From the NCBI GenBank assembly GCA_030638385.1, contig DAOWES010000072.1:1-15398 (forward strand): a DNA stretch of 15,398 nucleotides. The letters run 5' to 3'. Shown piece by piece: positions 8,709 to 15,398 of the stretch. The number at the start of each line of letters is the position of its first letter. Position 1 is the stretch's first letter. This stretch comes from Candidatus Cloacimonadota bacterium. GTDB lineage: Bacteria > Cloacimonadota > Cloacimonadia > Cloacimonadales > TCS61. The position numbers and the translations under genes were made by a program. The notes beneath the pieces are model-generated. The model worked only from the letters and a program-made list of their open reading frames with translations. It did no database searches and was not told the DNA's origin.

Positions 8709-8726
8709 AAAACTTAAGGAGAATAT

Positions 8727-9215
8727 ATGAAGAAAATTACAATTTGTTTATTGTTATTAATAGTATCCGGATTCCTACTAGCTCAAGTTAGTAATACATC
8801 CGGCAATGCAAATTCGGCTTCAATTTATCAGTATTCAGGAACATTAACAGGAACCGAACAGCTTAAAATTAGAGCTTATATTTGGGGGCAAGTTAAACAA
8901 CCGGGACTGTACATTGTACCGGATAACACAGATTTGCTAACGTTACTTTCTTCTGCAGGGGGGCCTACAGAAAATGCCAAATTATCTAAAATCAGGATTA
9001 TTCGTCCTACCATTGAAGGTGAAAAGGTTATAATGGTCGATATTGAAAAGTATATGGAAACAGGCGACAATAACATTATACCCATTATTCAACCCGGTGA
9101 TACTGTTGTAGTAGCAGGATCATTCTATTACGCATTTACAAAAGCAACTAAATTTCTTTCAGAAATTGCTCTAATATTAACTGTTTACTCAACAATTACA
9201 AATTTAAATAAATAG
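8727..9215 (+). CDS. Small exported SLBB-domain protein, polysaccharide export-like
   Basis: This 162-residue protein has a signal peptide (MKKITICLLLLIVSGFLLAQ, cleavage near residue 19). Residues about 48-120 form an SLBB beta-grasp domain of the kind found in Wza-type export proteins: IWGQVKQPGLYIV, then LLSSAGGPTENA, then IQPGDTVVV. Family outer-membrane exporters normally also carry a polysaccharide-export (PF02563) domain before the SLBB repeats; that is absent and only one SLBB unit is present. A hydrophobic stretch at about 143-157 may anchor it in a membrane. It lies 14 bases before the Wzc-type kinase gene, the usual partner of Wza, so a periplasmic adaptor in polysaccharide export is likely. 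Translation is supported by AAGGAG at 8716-8721, five bases before the ATG. Confidence 0.83.
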   Translation: MKKITICLLLLIVSGFLLAQVSNTSGNANSASIYQYSGTLTGTEQLKIRAYIWGQVKQPGLYIVPDNTDLLTLLSSAGGPTENAKLSKIRIIRPTIEGEKVIMVDIEKYMETGDNNIIPIIQPGDTVVVAGSFYYAFTKATKFLSEIALILTVYSTITNLNK

Positions 9216-9229
9216 GCTGGAATTTACAA

Positions 9230-11491
9230 ATGCAAGAAAACTTATATCAAAACGTTGAAGAACAAGAAGTTAATTTAAGCGATTATTTAAATATATTAAT
9301 TCGCTACAAATGGTTAGTAACTTCAATATTTATAGCTGTATTTATTACAGCAGCAATCTATACTTCAAAATTATCTCGAATATACCAAGCAACCTCAAAA
9401 ATATTAATTGAAGACAACATGTCTGATAATATGTTTATGGGTTCCTTTGGCAAACAACAATCATCTATTAATAATAAAATTCAAATATTAAAAAGTAGAC
9501 CTGTTTTACAAGCAGTTAATATGCTTCTAAGAAATGAAAAAAATTATGATAAATTCCCCATTAGCCAACTTGCAAATAACGCTCCTGCCGGCTATTTGAA
9601 AGGACATTTAGAAATTGAAACTGAACGTGAAGCCGACATTCTTATTATAAATTATAATTCAACCAGCCCCGAAGAAGCTAAAGCGGCGGCAAATGCTACA
9701 GCTTACGCCCTCCAAGAACAAGATAATTCATATGCGAGAACTGCATTTAGGACAGCTCGTGAATTCCTCGGAGCACAGCTAGAAGAAGCAGACACAAGAC
9801 TAAGGGTTTCCGAAGAGGATTTAAGATTATATAAAATTGAACAGGGGATTTCTTTACTATCAGAAGAGACACACGCCCTTATAGAGAAATCATCAGATAT
9901 GGAATCCCAGCTTGCATCAACTCAAGCTGATTATTCTGTTACGAAAGAACATCTTATCTATTTACAAAGAAAACTTAGCAAACAAGACACATTATTGATA
10001 GACGTAAACACAATACTCTCATCCCCTCTACTTGAACAACTTAAGACAGAAATTGTTGGAAACCAAAGGATGTATGTAAATTATCTTACTAAATCAGGCT
10101 ATTCAAAAGATCATCCACAACTTATAGACTTAAATAATGCGATTGAAAATGCCAAAGAAAAGCTTTCGATTGAAATTAGAAAAATTATAAAAATTAAAGC
10201 AGGTTCATCAGATCCACTTCTTTATCGCGCAAGTATTGCCGAAAAAATATCCTTAGCCCAAATAGAAGAAAATATTTTAAGTGCAACAGTAACTAGTTTA
10301 AAAAGAGCTGTAGAAAACTATAATGAATTGATGTCTAAATTGCCCGATACAGAAGTTGAATTAGCACGCCTGACAAGAAGCTTCTCAATCAATGAAAAAA
10401 TCTACATGATGATGATCGAAAAATATGAAGAAGCAAAAATTGTTGAAAAATCTAAAATTGGTAATATCCGTATCATTGAGGAAGCATTAATTCCCTCAAA
10501 TCCGATTAAACCAAACAAAAAGATGAATATGCTAATTGCAATTGTAATGGGTATTGGTCTTGGATTTGGTGCTGCTCTCATGTTTCATTCATTAGATTCT
10601 AAAATTAGAACATTTGACGATGTACGAAAATATGTAGGACTGAAAATTCTCGGAACCATCCCATTTATTCACATTCCAGATTCAGATATTGAAGAAATTG
10701 AAAAAAACATATTAAACTGTAAACTTTCTGAAAAGCAAGAGTTGCTAGATGCTAAAAACCAAATCGAATCAAGATTAATAACAAATTATTCACCAAAGTC
10801 ATCAGCAGCAGAATCTTTTAGAATTCTTAGAACAAATATAATCGCAAAAGAAGACCCTGATAAATCTATTGCAATGCTTATTACAAGTTCAGGTCCCGGC
10901 GAGGGAAAAAGTACTACCCAATCAAATCTAGCTACTGCCCTGGCACAAATGGATGCAAAAGTAGTATTACTTGATTTGGATTTAAGACGTCCAATGATCC
11001 ATAATATGTTTAACATTGATAAAGAAAATGGAATTGCTGATTACCTCACGGACAAAAACACACAACTAAGTAGTTTCATCAAACGATCAAATATAAAAAA
11101 CCTAGATATCATAACAAGTGGTCATATCCCACCTAATCCATCAGAATTGTTGTCATCCAAAAGAATGGATGATGCTATCGCATATCTGAAAGAGAAATAT
11201 GATTATGTCTTGCTAGATGCACCTCCAATAATTGCCGTAACAGATTCAATGATCTTAGCAAAAAAAGTAGATAAAATGTTTATCTCTGTTCGTGTTGGAA
11301 AAGCTGACAAAAAAGTTATCAAACGAACTAAAGAACTTTTGGATAATATTGATGTAGATATAACGGGAGTAATCATTAATGGTGTACACCCACAGAAATA
11401 TTATAGTAGCTACGAATACAACTACTACTATTACTACTACTATGGAAATGAAAATGATAAGTCAAAAAATAAAAAGTCCCGCAAAAATTAA
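9230..11491 (+). CDS. Wzc-type polysaccharide co-polymerase and tyrosine autokinase
   Basis: This 753-residue inner-membrane protein controls polysaccharide chain assembly through autophosphorylation (BY-kinase family). It has an N-terminal Wzz domain with transmembrane helix about 28-46, then a long periplasmic coiled-coil region. A GNVR-type segment (GNIRIIEEALIPSNPIKP) precedes a second helix at about 434-454. The cytoplasmic kinase domain has the E528-x2-R531-x2-R534 oligomerisation motif, Walker A SGPGEGKST (554-562, K560), Walker A' LLDLDLRRP (D582, D584) and Walker B LLDAPP (D663). The tail carries eleven tyrosines between 724 and 738, including seven in a row (732-738), the typical phosphorylation cluster, then a Lys/Asn-rich end. 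Transporter and kinase halves are in one chain, as in Wzc, not split as in Firmicutes. The start has only a weak Shine-Dalgarno (TGGA at 9218-9221). The last 38 bases overlap ispE. Confidence 0.95.
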   Translation: MQENLYQNVEEQEVNLSDYLNILIRYKWLVTSIFIAVFITAAIYTSKLSRIYQATSKILIEDNMSDNMFMGSFGKQQSSINNKIQILKSRPVLQAVNMLLRNEKNYDKFPISQLANNAPAGYLKGHLEIETEREADILIINYNSTSPEEAKAAANATAYALQEQDNSYARTAFRTAREFLGAQLEEADTRLRVSEEDLRLYKIEQGISLLSEETHALIEKSSDMESQLASTQADYSVTKEHLIYLQRKLSKQDTLLIDVNTILSSPLLEQLKTEIVGNQRMYVNYLTKSGYSKDHPQLIDLNNAIENAKEKLSIEIRKIIKIKAGSSDPLLYRASIAEKISLAQIEENILSATVTSLKRAVENYNELMSKLPDTEVELARLTRSFSINEKIYMMMIEKYEEAKIVEKSKIGNIRIIEEALIPSNPIKPNKKMNMLIAIVMGIGLGFGAALMFHSLDSKIRTFDDVRKYVGLKILGTIPFIHIPDSDIEEIEKNILNCKLSEKQELLDAKNQIESRLITNYSPKSSAAESFRILRTNIIAKEDPDKSIAMLITSSGPGEGKSTTQSNLATALAQMDAKVVLLDLDLRRPMIHNMFNIDKENGIADYLTDKNTQLSSFIKRSNIKNLDIITSGHIPPNPSELLSSKRMDDAIAYLKEKYDYVLLDAPPIIAVTDSMILAKKVDKMFISVRVGKADKKVIKRTKELLDNIDVDITGVIINGVHPQKYYSSYEYNYYYYYYYGNENDKSKNKKSRKN
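11423..11443 (+). repeat. TAC/TAT triplet tract encoding seven consecutive tyrosines
   Basis: Seven in-frame Tyr codons (TAC TAC TAT TAC TAC TAC TAT) form a near-perfect triplet microsatellite. Slippage by whole triplets would change the number of phosphorylatable tyrosines without breaking the frame. The tract ends about ten bases before the preferred ispE start. Confidence 0.85.
11444..11447 (+). promoter_or_regulatory. Weak Shine-Dalgarno deciding the ispE start
   Basis: GGAA lies six bases before the ATG at 11454. The other in-frame ATGs fit less well: 11442 and 11379 have only triplet-repeat or kinase-coding sequence before them, and 11448 is one base from this site. Coupling to translation of the kinase gene is likely because the site is inside it. 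Confidence 0.5.
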
Positions 11492-12293
11492 TCTTTTTCT
11501 CGATATACTAAAAAAGCGCGCAGACGGATATCATGATATCCGTAGCCTCTTTAGTGAAATCGAGCTATCAGATACAATAAATTTTACTTTGACAGAAAAA
11601 GATAAGATCCAGCTTTTGACGAGCAAAGACTTTGTAAGTGTCGAAGAAAATTTGATTTATAAGGTTGCGATCTTTATTAAAAAAAAGTATAAAGTGAGTA
11701 CTGGTGTAAGAATTGAGCTTGAGAAAAATATCCCAATCGCAGCTGGATTGGGTGGTGGAAGCAGCAATGCTGCCTACACCATCATGGTTCTTTCAGATTT
11801 ATGGAATTTGAATTTATCAAAAGAAGAGATGCATGATATTGCTGAGCAATTTGGTAGTGATATCAATTTCTTCATTGAAGGTGGCTGCAAATTAGGTGAA
11901 GGAAGAGGAGAAAAGATCTCTCCCATTCCTTATATATTTATCGATAATATATTTCTTGTTAATCCTGGTTTTGGAGTGTCTAGCCAAGAAGCATACAATG
12001 CTGTGAAATTATCCTCTTTTCCAAATTCTAATTGGGAAGAATTAATTAAAACAGCAGACACTTCCTATTGCTACAACGCTTTGGAAAAAGGTGTTTGCAA
12101 ACTCTATCCGGAAATAGAAGAAATCATAAATTATCTTAAGGCAAATGGTGCAATAAACACAATCTTGTCCGGAAGCGGTGCAACTATTATTGCCTTTTGT
12201 CCTGATGCAAAGACAGCAAAGAAATTTTCGACATTCTATACAAAAAAGAATTATTGGAATTACATTACTAAAACCAAAAGGAGTACAAGATGA
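11454..12293 (+). CDS. ispE: 4-diphosphocytidyl-2-C-methyl-D-erythritol kinase
   Basis: IspE is the GHMP-family kinase that phosphorylates CDP-methylerythritol in the non-mevalonate (MEP) isoprenoid pathway, in the cytoplasm. From the chosen start it has 279 residues, against 283 in E. coli. It opens with SPAKINLFL, including the conserved K11, followed by RADGYH. The GHMP ATP-binding loop PIAAGLGGGSSNAA is at 94-107. D136 in GSDINFF matches the catalytic aspartate (E. coli D141). A late LSGSGATI segment is the C-terminal GHMP motif. The frame extends upstream to 11379, but those residues are Thr-rich read-through of the tyrosine-codon repeat and lack family similarity, so the shorter start is preferred. 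The gene overlaps the kinase gene by 38 bases and its stop overlaps the spoVG start (ATGA). Confidence 0.94.
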   Translation: MISQKIKSPAKINLFLDILKKRADGYHDIRSLFSEIELSDTINFTLTEKDKIQLLTSKDFVSVEENLIYKVAIFIKKKYKVSTGVRIELEKNIPIAAGLGGGSSNAAYTIMVLSDLWNLNLSKEEMHDIAEQFGSDINFFIEGGCKLGEGRGEKISPIPYIFIDNIFLVNPGFGVSSQEAYNAVKLSSFPNSNWEELIKTADTSYCYNALEKGVCKLYPEIEEIINYLKANGAINTILSGSGATIIAFCPDAKTAKKFSTFYTKKNYWNYITKTKRSTR

Positions 12294-12595
12294 ACATTAC
12301 AGATGTAAAAGTTTTTATCAGAGAAAACAATCAATTAAAGGCTTTCGTAAACATTGTAATCGATGATGCATTCATTATCCGTAACATCAAGGTTATCGAA
12401 GGAGAAAAAGGTTTATTCGTGGCAATGCCTAGCCGTCGTGTAAGTAATGGCGAATATAGGGATATCGCACATCCAATAAATACTGAAACAAGAAAAGAAG
12501 TAGAAAATCTTATTATCGAAAAATATAAAGAAGCTCTTGAAGAAGCTCTTTCCGCAACAGACTCAAAAGAATATTCAGGAGAAGACGTAGGATAA
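12290..12595 (+). CDS. spoVG: SpoVG-family nucleic-acid-binding regulator
   Basis: This 101-residue protein matches SpoVG along almost its whole length: MNITDVKVF at the start, then IRNIKVIEGEKGLFVAMPSR, then RDIAHPIN, and a helical tail. SpoVG is named for a sporulation mutant, but the family binds RNA and DNA and acts as a broad post-transcriptional regulator in several non-sporulating bacteria. Nothing else here suggests sporulation. The ATG overlaps the ispE stop by four bases and has a strong AAGGAG at 12278-12283, six bases upstream. Prs follows after two bases, a gene order also seen in Firmicutes (ispE, spoVG and prs lie close together in Bacillus). Confidence 0.95.
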   Translation: MNITDVKVFIRENNQLKAFVNIVIDDAFIIRNIKVIEGEKGLFVAMPSRRVSNGEYRDIAHPINTETRKEVENLIIEKYKEALEEALSATDSKEYSGEDVG

Positions 12596-12597
12596 AC

Positions 12598-13545
12598 ATG
12601 TATTCAAGATTAAAAATATTTACCGGAAATTCAAATCCGGAATTAGCTCACGAAGTAGCTAAAATTGCAGGCATTTCACTTGGAGATGTCGAAGTTTTTA
12701 AGTTCTCCAATGATAATACATTTGTAAAACTTAATGAGAACGTACGTGGTGCCGATATTTTTGTAATTCAACCAACCTGTGAACCGGTTAACGATAGTAT
12801 CATGGAATTGTTGATTATGATTGATGCTTTAAGACGCTCATCAGCCCAACGAATTACATGTGTAATGCCCTATTTTGGTTATGCAAGATCAGATAAAAGA
12901 GATCAAGCAGGTGTACCAATTACTGCAAAACTGATAGCGAATTTACTTACAACTGCCGGAGCAGACCGAGTTATCGCTATGGACTTACACTCAGATCAAA
13001 TTCAAGGTTTTTTTGATATCCCGGTTGACCATCTTTATTCGATGCCGATTTTTTCGAATTTTTTTCAAGCAAATTTCGATTTATCAAATATAGTAGTTGT
13101 ATCACCAGATACTGGTGGAACTGCCAGAGCAAGAGCTTTAGCAAAAAGGCTAAATTGCAGTTTGGCAATCGGCGATAAACGACGAACCGGCAATGATGGA
13201 AATGCTGAAATCCTGAATATTATTGGTGATGTCAAAGGTAAAAATGCCATTCTTTTTGATGACATCATTGACTCCGGAGGAAGCTTAACAAAAATGGCTT
13301 CAGTTCTTAAGAAAAATGGAGCATCAAAAGTATATGCTGCTTGCTGCCATGGTGTGCTTTCCGGAAAAGCGATCGAAAATATAGAAAATTCTCCTATCGA
13401 GAAACTATATATAACAAATTCGATCCAACTTCCTGAAGAAAAAGCTAAATGTGAAAAGATCCAACAGCTTTCAATTGCAGAATTGATGGCTTTAGCAATA
13501 AAAAAAATACATATAGAGGAATCGCTTAGTACTTTATTTAAATAA
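12598..13545 (+). CDS. prs: Ribose-phosphate pyrophosphokinase (PRPP synthetase)
   Basis: Prs transfers diphosphate from ATP to ribose-5-phosphate to make PRPP for purine, pyrimidine, NAD, His and Trp synthesis. It is a cytoplasmic, oligomeric enzyme. Its 315 residues equal the E. coli length. Motifs in order are FGYARSDKRDQAGVPITAKL (ATP-binding region), MDLHSDQIQGFFDIPVDHL, VVSPDTGGTARARALAKRL, GDKRR, and the PRPP loop DDIIDSGGS at about 221-229. The ATP-region motif reads YARSDKR where E. coli has YARQDRR, a variant I recall from other bacterial Prs proteins and not a sign of inactivity. AGGA at 12589-12592 is five bases before the ATG. Confidence 0.97.
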   Translation: MYSRLKIFTGNSNPELAHEVAKIAGISLGDVEVFKFSNDNTFVKLNENVRGADIFVIQPTCEPVNDSIMELLIMIDALRRSSAQRITCVMPYFGYARSDKRDQAGVPITAKLIANLLTTAGADRVIAMDLHSDQIQGFFDIPVDHLYSMPIFSNFFQANFDLSNIVVVSPDTGGTARARALAKRLNCSLAIGDKRRTGNDGNAEILNIIGDVKGKNAILFDDIIDSGGSLTKMASVLKKNGASKVYAACCHGVLSGKAIENIENSPIEKLYITNSIQLPEEKAKCEKIQQLSIAELMALAIKKIHIEESLSTLFK

Positions 13546-13573
13546 GGTATTATTTGATTACACGGAGTATATA

Positions 13574-14161
13574 ATGAATATAAAATTAAGCGCAACAAAA
13601 CGCGAAGTAGGAAAAAAGAAATCTGTTACTAAACAACTTCGCAAAAACGGATTAATTCCAGCAGTTATTTATAGTGCTGGCGAAACAGGAATTACCATCA
13701 CTCTTGAGAAAGGAGAATTCCAACAACAATATAAAAAATCAATTGGTGAAGTAGCTTTATTCAACATCTCTTTAGATGACCAAACATTTACTACTTTCAT
13801 CAAAGAACGTCAAATCCACCCTGTAAGCCGTGAAACTATTCACATCGACTTCATTGAACTTCATGCAGGAAAAGAGATGACTCTTAAAATCCCGATCACT
13901 TACACTGGCGATGCTCCCGGCATCAAAGAAGGTGGTAATCTTGATATCATCCAAAGAAAAATAGAGATCACATGCCTTCCAAAAGATATTCCTGAAGAAA
14001 TAGTTGTTGATCTTTCCAACCTTACTGTTGGAACTGCAATTCACTATGGCGATATCAACATGCCGGAAAACGTTTCTGCATCTTTTTCAAATGAAACAAC
14101 TCTTGTTACATTAAACCTTCCTGCAGGTGTAGAAGAAGAACAAGAAGAAGTTGAAGAATAA
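13574..14161 (+). CDS. rplY: 50S ribosomal protein bL25, Ctc/TL5 long form
   Basis: bL25 binds 5S rRNA on the large subunit. This 195-residue copy is the long Ctc/TL5 form. It has an N-terminal 5S-binding domain (about 1-90: VGKKKSVTKQLRKNGLIPAVIY, then KERQIHPVSRETIHIDFIEL), a C-terminal TL5-type beta domain (about 95-183: LKIPITYTGDAPGIKEGG, then VDLSNLTVGTAIHYGDI), and an acidic tail of mainly Glu (186-195). E. coli bL25 has only the first domain. The start has GGAG at 13564-13567, six bases upstream. Pth follows, the usual rplY-pth neighbour order in many bacteria. Confidence 0.95.
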   Translation: MNIKLSATKREVGKKKSVTKQLRKNGLIPAVIYSAGETGITITLEKGEFQQQYKKSIGEVALFNISLDDQTFTTFIKERQIHPVSRETIHIDFIELHAGKEMTLKIPITYTGDAPGIKEGGNLDIIQRKIEITCLPKDIPEEIVVDLSNLTVGTAIHYGDINMPENVSASFSNETTLVTLNLPAGVEEEQEEVEE

Positions 14162-14166
14162 AAGAC

Positions 14167-14182
14167 TGACGAATTTACGTCA
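14167..14182 (+). other. Small inverted repeat between rplY and pth
   Basis: TGACG and CGTCA form a perfect 5-bp stem around the six-base AATTTA loop, five bases after the rplY stop. No T-run follows, so it is not a standard intrinsic terminator. It could be an mRNA hairpin that separates the ribosomes of the two genes, a small operator-like palindrome, or chance. Confidence 0.4.
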
Positions 14183-14196
14183 TAAATATTGATACA

Positions 14197-14790
14197 ATGA
14201 GATTAATTGTTGGCTTAGGTAATCCGGGCGATAAATATAAGAACAATCGACATAATGTTGGCTTCTTAATATTAGACGAGATTGCCTCAGCTCAAATGCA
14301 GAGCTTTAAAAAACAAAAAAAATTTGATTATATCGAACATAAAGGTGTAATCTTAATGAAACCTAAGACCTATATGAATCTAAGTGGAAATGCTGTTACG
14401 GCAGTTAAAACGAAGCATCGAATTGATGACATTCTTGTCATTGTCGATGACATCTATCTTCCACTTGGAGAGATTAGGTTAAGAAATTCAGGTGGTCTAG
14501 CCGGGCATAATGGATTAAAGTCCATCGCTAAATCATTAGGAACGAATGATTTCAAACGAATGCGAATTGGAATCAATTCCCCAAATGAGAAAAACCTGGC
14601 AGATTATGTTCTTTCAAATTTTTCGAAAGAAGAAAAAGAGAAATTAGACATAACATTTGCTTTTTCACAAGAGCTTCTGGAACAATATATCCAGTTTGAT
14701 TTTGATGAAATGGTTAAATATTATAGTAGAAACAAAAAATCCTATTCTGAGAAAATCGTGCATACTCAGGATCGATCGGCAGAACAATAA
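14197..14790 (+). CDS. pth: Peptidyl-tRNA hydrolase
   Basis: Pth releases peptides from peptidyl-tRNA dropped by stalled ribosomes and so recycles tRNA in the cytoplasm. Its 197 residues are typical of the bacterial family. It begins LIVGLGNPG with N9, then H19 in NRHNVGF, the catalytic histidine. N61 is in MNLSG, D84 in VDDIYLPLG, and N105 in GLAGHNGLK. These correspond to E. coli N10, H20, N68, D93 and N114. No Shine-Dalgarno is visible before this ATG, unlike most genes here; the 35-base leader is AT-rich and has a small hairpin. The start is still firm because the conserved VGLGNPG motif begins at residue 5. Confidence 0.96.
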   Translation: MRLIVGLGNPGDKYKNNRHNVGFLILDEIASAQMQSFKKQKKFDYIEHKGVILMKPKTYMNLSGNAVTAVKTKHRIDDILVIVDDIYLPLGEIRLRNSGGLAGHNGLKSIAKSLGTNDFKRMRIGINSPNEKNLADYVLSNFSKEEKEKLDITFAFSQELLEQYIQFDFDEMVKYYSRNKKSYSEKIVHTQDRSAEQ

Positions 14791-14826
14791 ATTAATACTG
14801 TCGAGGATAAGACCAAAGGAGGACAA

Positions 14827-15111
14827 ATGGCAAAAAAATATGAAAGCATGGTTGTGGTTTCACCAAACATGACTGAAGCAGCAGCAAAGAAGGAACTCGA
14901 TAAAACTATTGATTTTATCAAAAACAATGAAGGTGAGGTTATCAAATTTGATGAGCTCGGTAAAAAGAGACTTGCATACGAAATTAAGCACCTTAAAGAA
15001 GGATACTATTTCTTAATCAACTTCACACTTGATGAAAGCAAGACTCGTGAATTCGAAACAGTTTATCGATTGAATGAAACAATTATCAGACATAATCTGT
15101 TAACTAAATAA
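14827..15111 (+). CDS. rpsF: 30S ribosomal protein bS6
   Basis: bS6 is a small-subunit protein that pairs with bS18 on the platform. The 94-residue sequence has the family pattern: YESMVVVSPNM at the start, then GEVIKFDELGKKRLAYEIKH, GYYFLINF, and a final VYRLNETIIRHNLLTK. It has the strongest ribosome-binding site in the window, AAAGGAGG at 14815-14822, four bases before the ATG, as expected for an abundant protein. It is followed after 15 bases by ssb, the common rpsF-ssb-rpsR order; rpsR would lie past the window end. Confidence 0.96.
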   Translation: MAKKYESMVVVSPNMTEAAAKKELDKTIDFIKNNEGEVIKFDELGKKRLAYEIKHLKEGYYFLINFTLDESKTREFETVYRLNETIIRHNLLTK

Positions 15112-15126
15112 TTTAGGAGAATTCAA

Positions 15127-15398
15127 ATGGCCGGAGAACTTAAATTTCCAAGAATAAACTCAATAATGATTAGCGGAAGAGTTACAAGGGAAACAGAACT
15201 ACGCTATACAACTAGCGGAACAGCTGTTACAAAATTACCTATTGCTTTCGACAGAAGCTATCAACGTGGAAATGAGTGGATACAGGAAACAAGCTATATC
15301 GATGTAGTTGTTTGGGATAAACTTGCTGAAAGATGTGCTGAATATCTTGATAAAGGTAGTGCCATCTTGGTGGAAGGTTATCTTAAAACCCACACCTA
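15127..15398 (+). CDS. ssb: Single-stranded DNA-binding protein, N-terminal part
   Basis: The window ends inside this gene; 90 full codons are visible. Translation gives an OB-fold SSB start: INSIMISGRVTRETELRYT, then AVTKLPIAFDR, ETSYIDVVVWDKLAERCAEYL and KGSAILVEGYLKT. SSB coats single-stranded DNA during replication and repair. About ten residues precede the usual family start (INSIMISG), a slightly extended N-terminus. The ATG is supported by AGGAG at 15115-15119, seven bases upstream. The position after rpsF agrees with the identity. Confidence 0.95.
   Translation, partial: MAGELKFPRINSIMISGRVTRETELRYTTSGTAVTKLPIAFDRSYQRGNEWIQETSYIDVVVWDKLAERCAEYLDKGSAILVEGYLKTHT

Noticed and set aside
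11379..11453. N-terminal extension of ispE starting at 11379, 11442 or 11448
   Set aside because: The extra residues are Thr-rich read-through of the tyrosine-codon repeat, lack IspE similarity and have no suitable ribosome-binding site. The start at 11454 gives the normal family length.
12839..12900. YARSDKR in place of YARQDRR in Prs as a sign of an inactive paralogue
   Set aside because: The PRPP loop, KRR segment and HSDQIQGFF motif are intact, the length is normal, and I recall this variant from other bacterial Prs proteins.
13065..13598. 177-codon open frame on the minus strand opposite prs
   Set aside because: It is fully antisense to a well-conserved prs gene and shows no recognisable domain. 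It is best explained as a shadow frame.

Overview
The window is a compact, AT-rich bacterial segment with all thirteen genes on the + strand and no intergenic gap longer than 67 bases. The likely source is a Gram-negative member of the FCB group, with Cloacimonadota-like bacteria my first guess and Marinimicrobia, Fibrobacterota or deep Bacteroidota as alternatives. The reasons are a gingipain-family (C25) surface protein with a type IX-like C-terminal domain next to a PorV-like barrel, a Thermus/archaeal-type prolyl-tRNA synthetase, and spoVG within an ispE-spoVG-prs-rplY-pth-rpsF-ssb run. This placement is inference from gene content only.

Layout. (1) 1-1730: the 3' end of proS, then a gene joining an S4-like RNA-binding domain to a CinA C-terminal (PncC-type amidase) domain through a pentapeptide-repeat linker. 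(2) 1798-8669: a cell-surface block with a 1674-residue PorU/gingipain-like C25 protein, a PorV-like outer-membrane barrel and a fibronectin-type-III-like lipoprotein, spaced like one operon. (3) 8727-11491: a small exported SLBB protein and a Wzc-type polysaccharide co-polymerase/tyrosine autokinase ending in a tyrosine cluster. No glycosyltransferases follow. (4) 11454-15398: housekeeping genes ispE, spoVG, prs, rplY (ctc), pth, rpsF and ssb (cut by the window end). These cover isoprenoid precursor synthesis, an RNA-binding regulator, PRPP synthesis, ribosomal proteins, peptidyl-tRNA recycling and single-strand DNA binding.

How they fit together. Block 2 resembles the Bacteroidota porU-porV pair, in which a C25 sortase-like protease and an outer-membrane shuttle barrel process and attach type IX secretion cargo. 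Block 3 looks like the regulatory and export end of a polysaccharide pathway whose other genes lie elsewhere. Block 4 starts inside the 3' end of the kinase gene, so envelope and housekeeping genes may share transcripts. No RNA genes, mobile elements, CRISPR arrays or convincing terminators were seen.

The observations most worth a second look are the PorU/PorV-like pair with its lipoprotein neighbour, the S4-CinA fusion, and the triplet-repeat tyrosine tail of the kinase that overlaps the ispE start.
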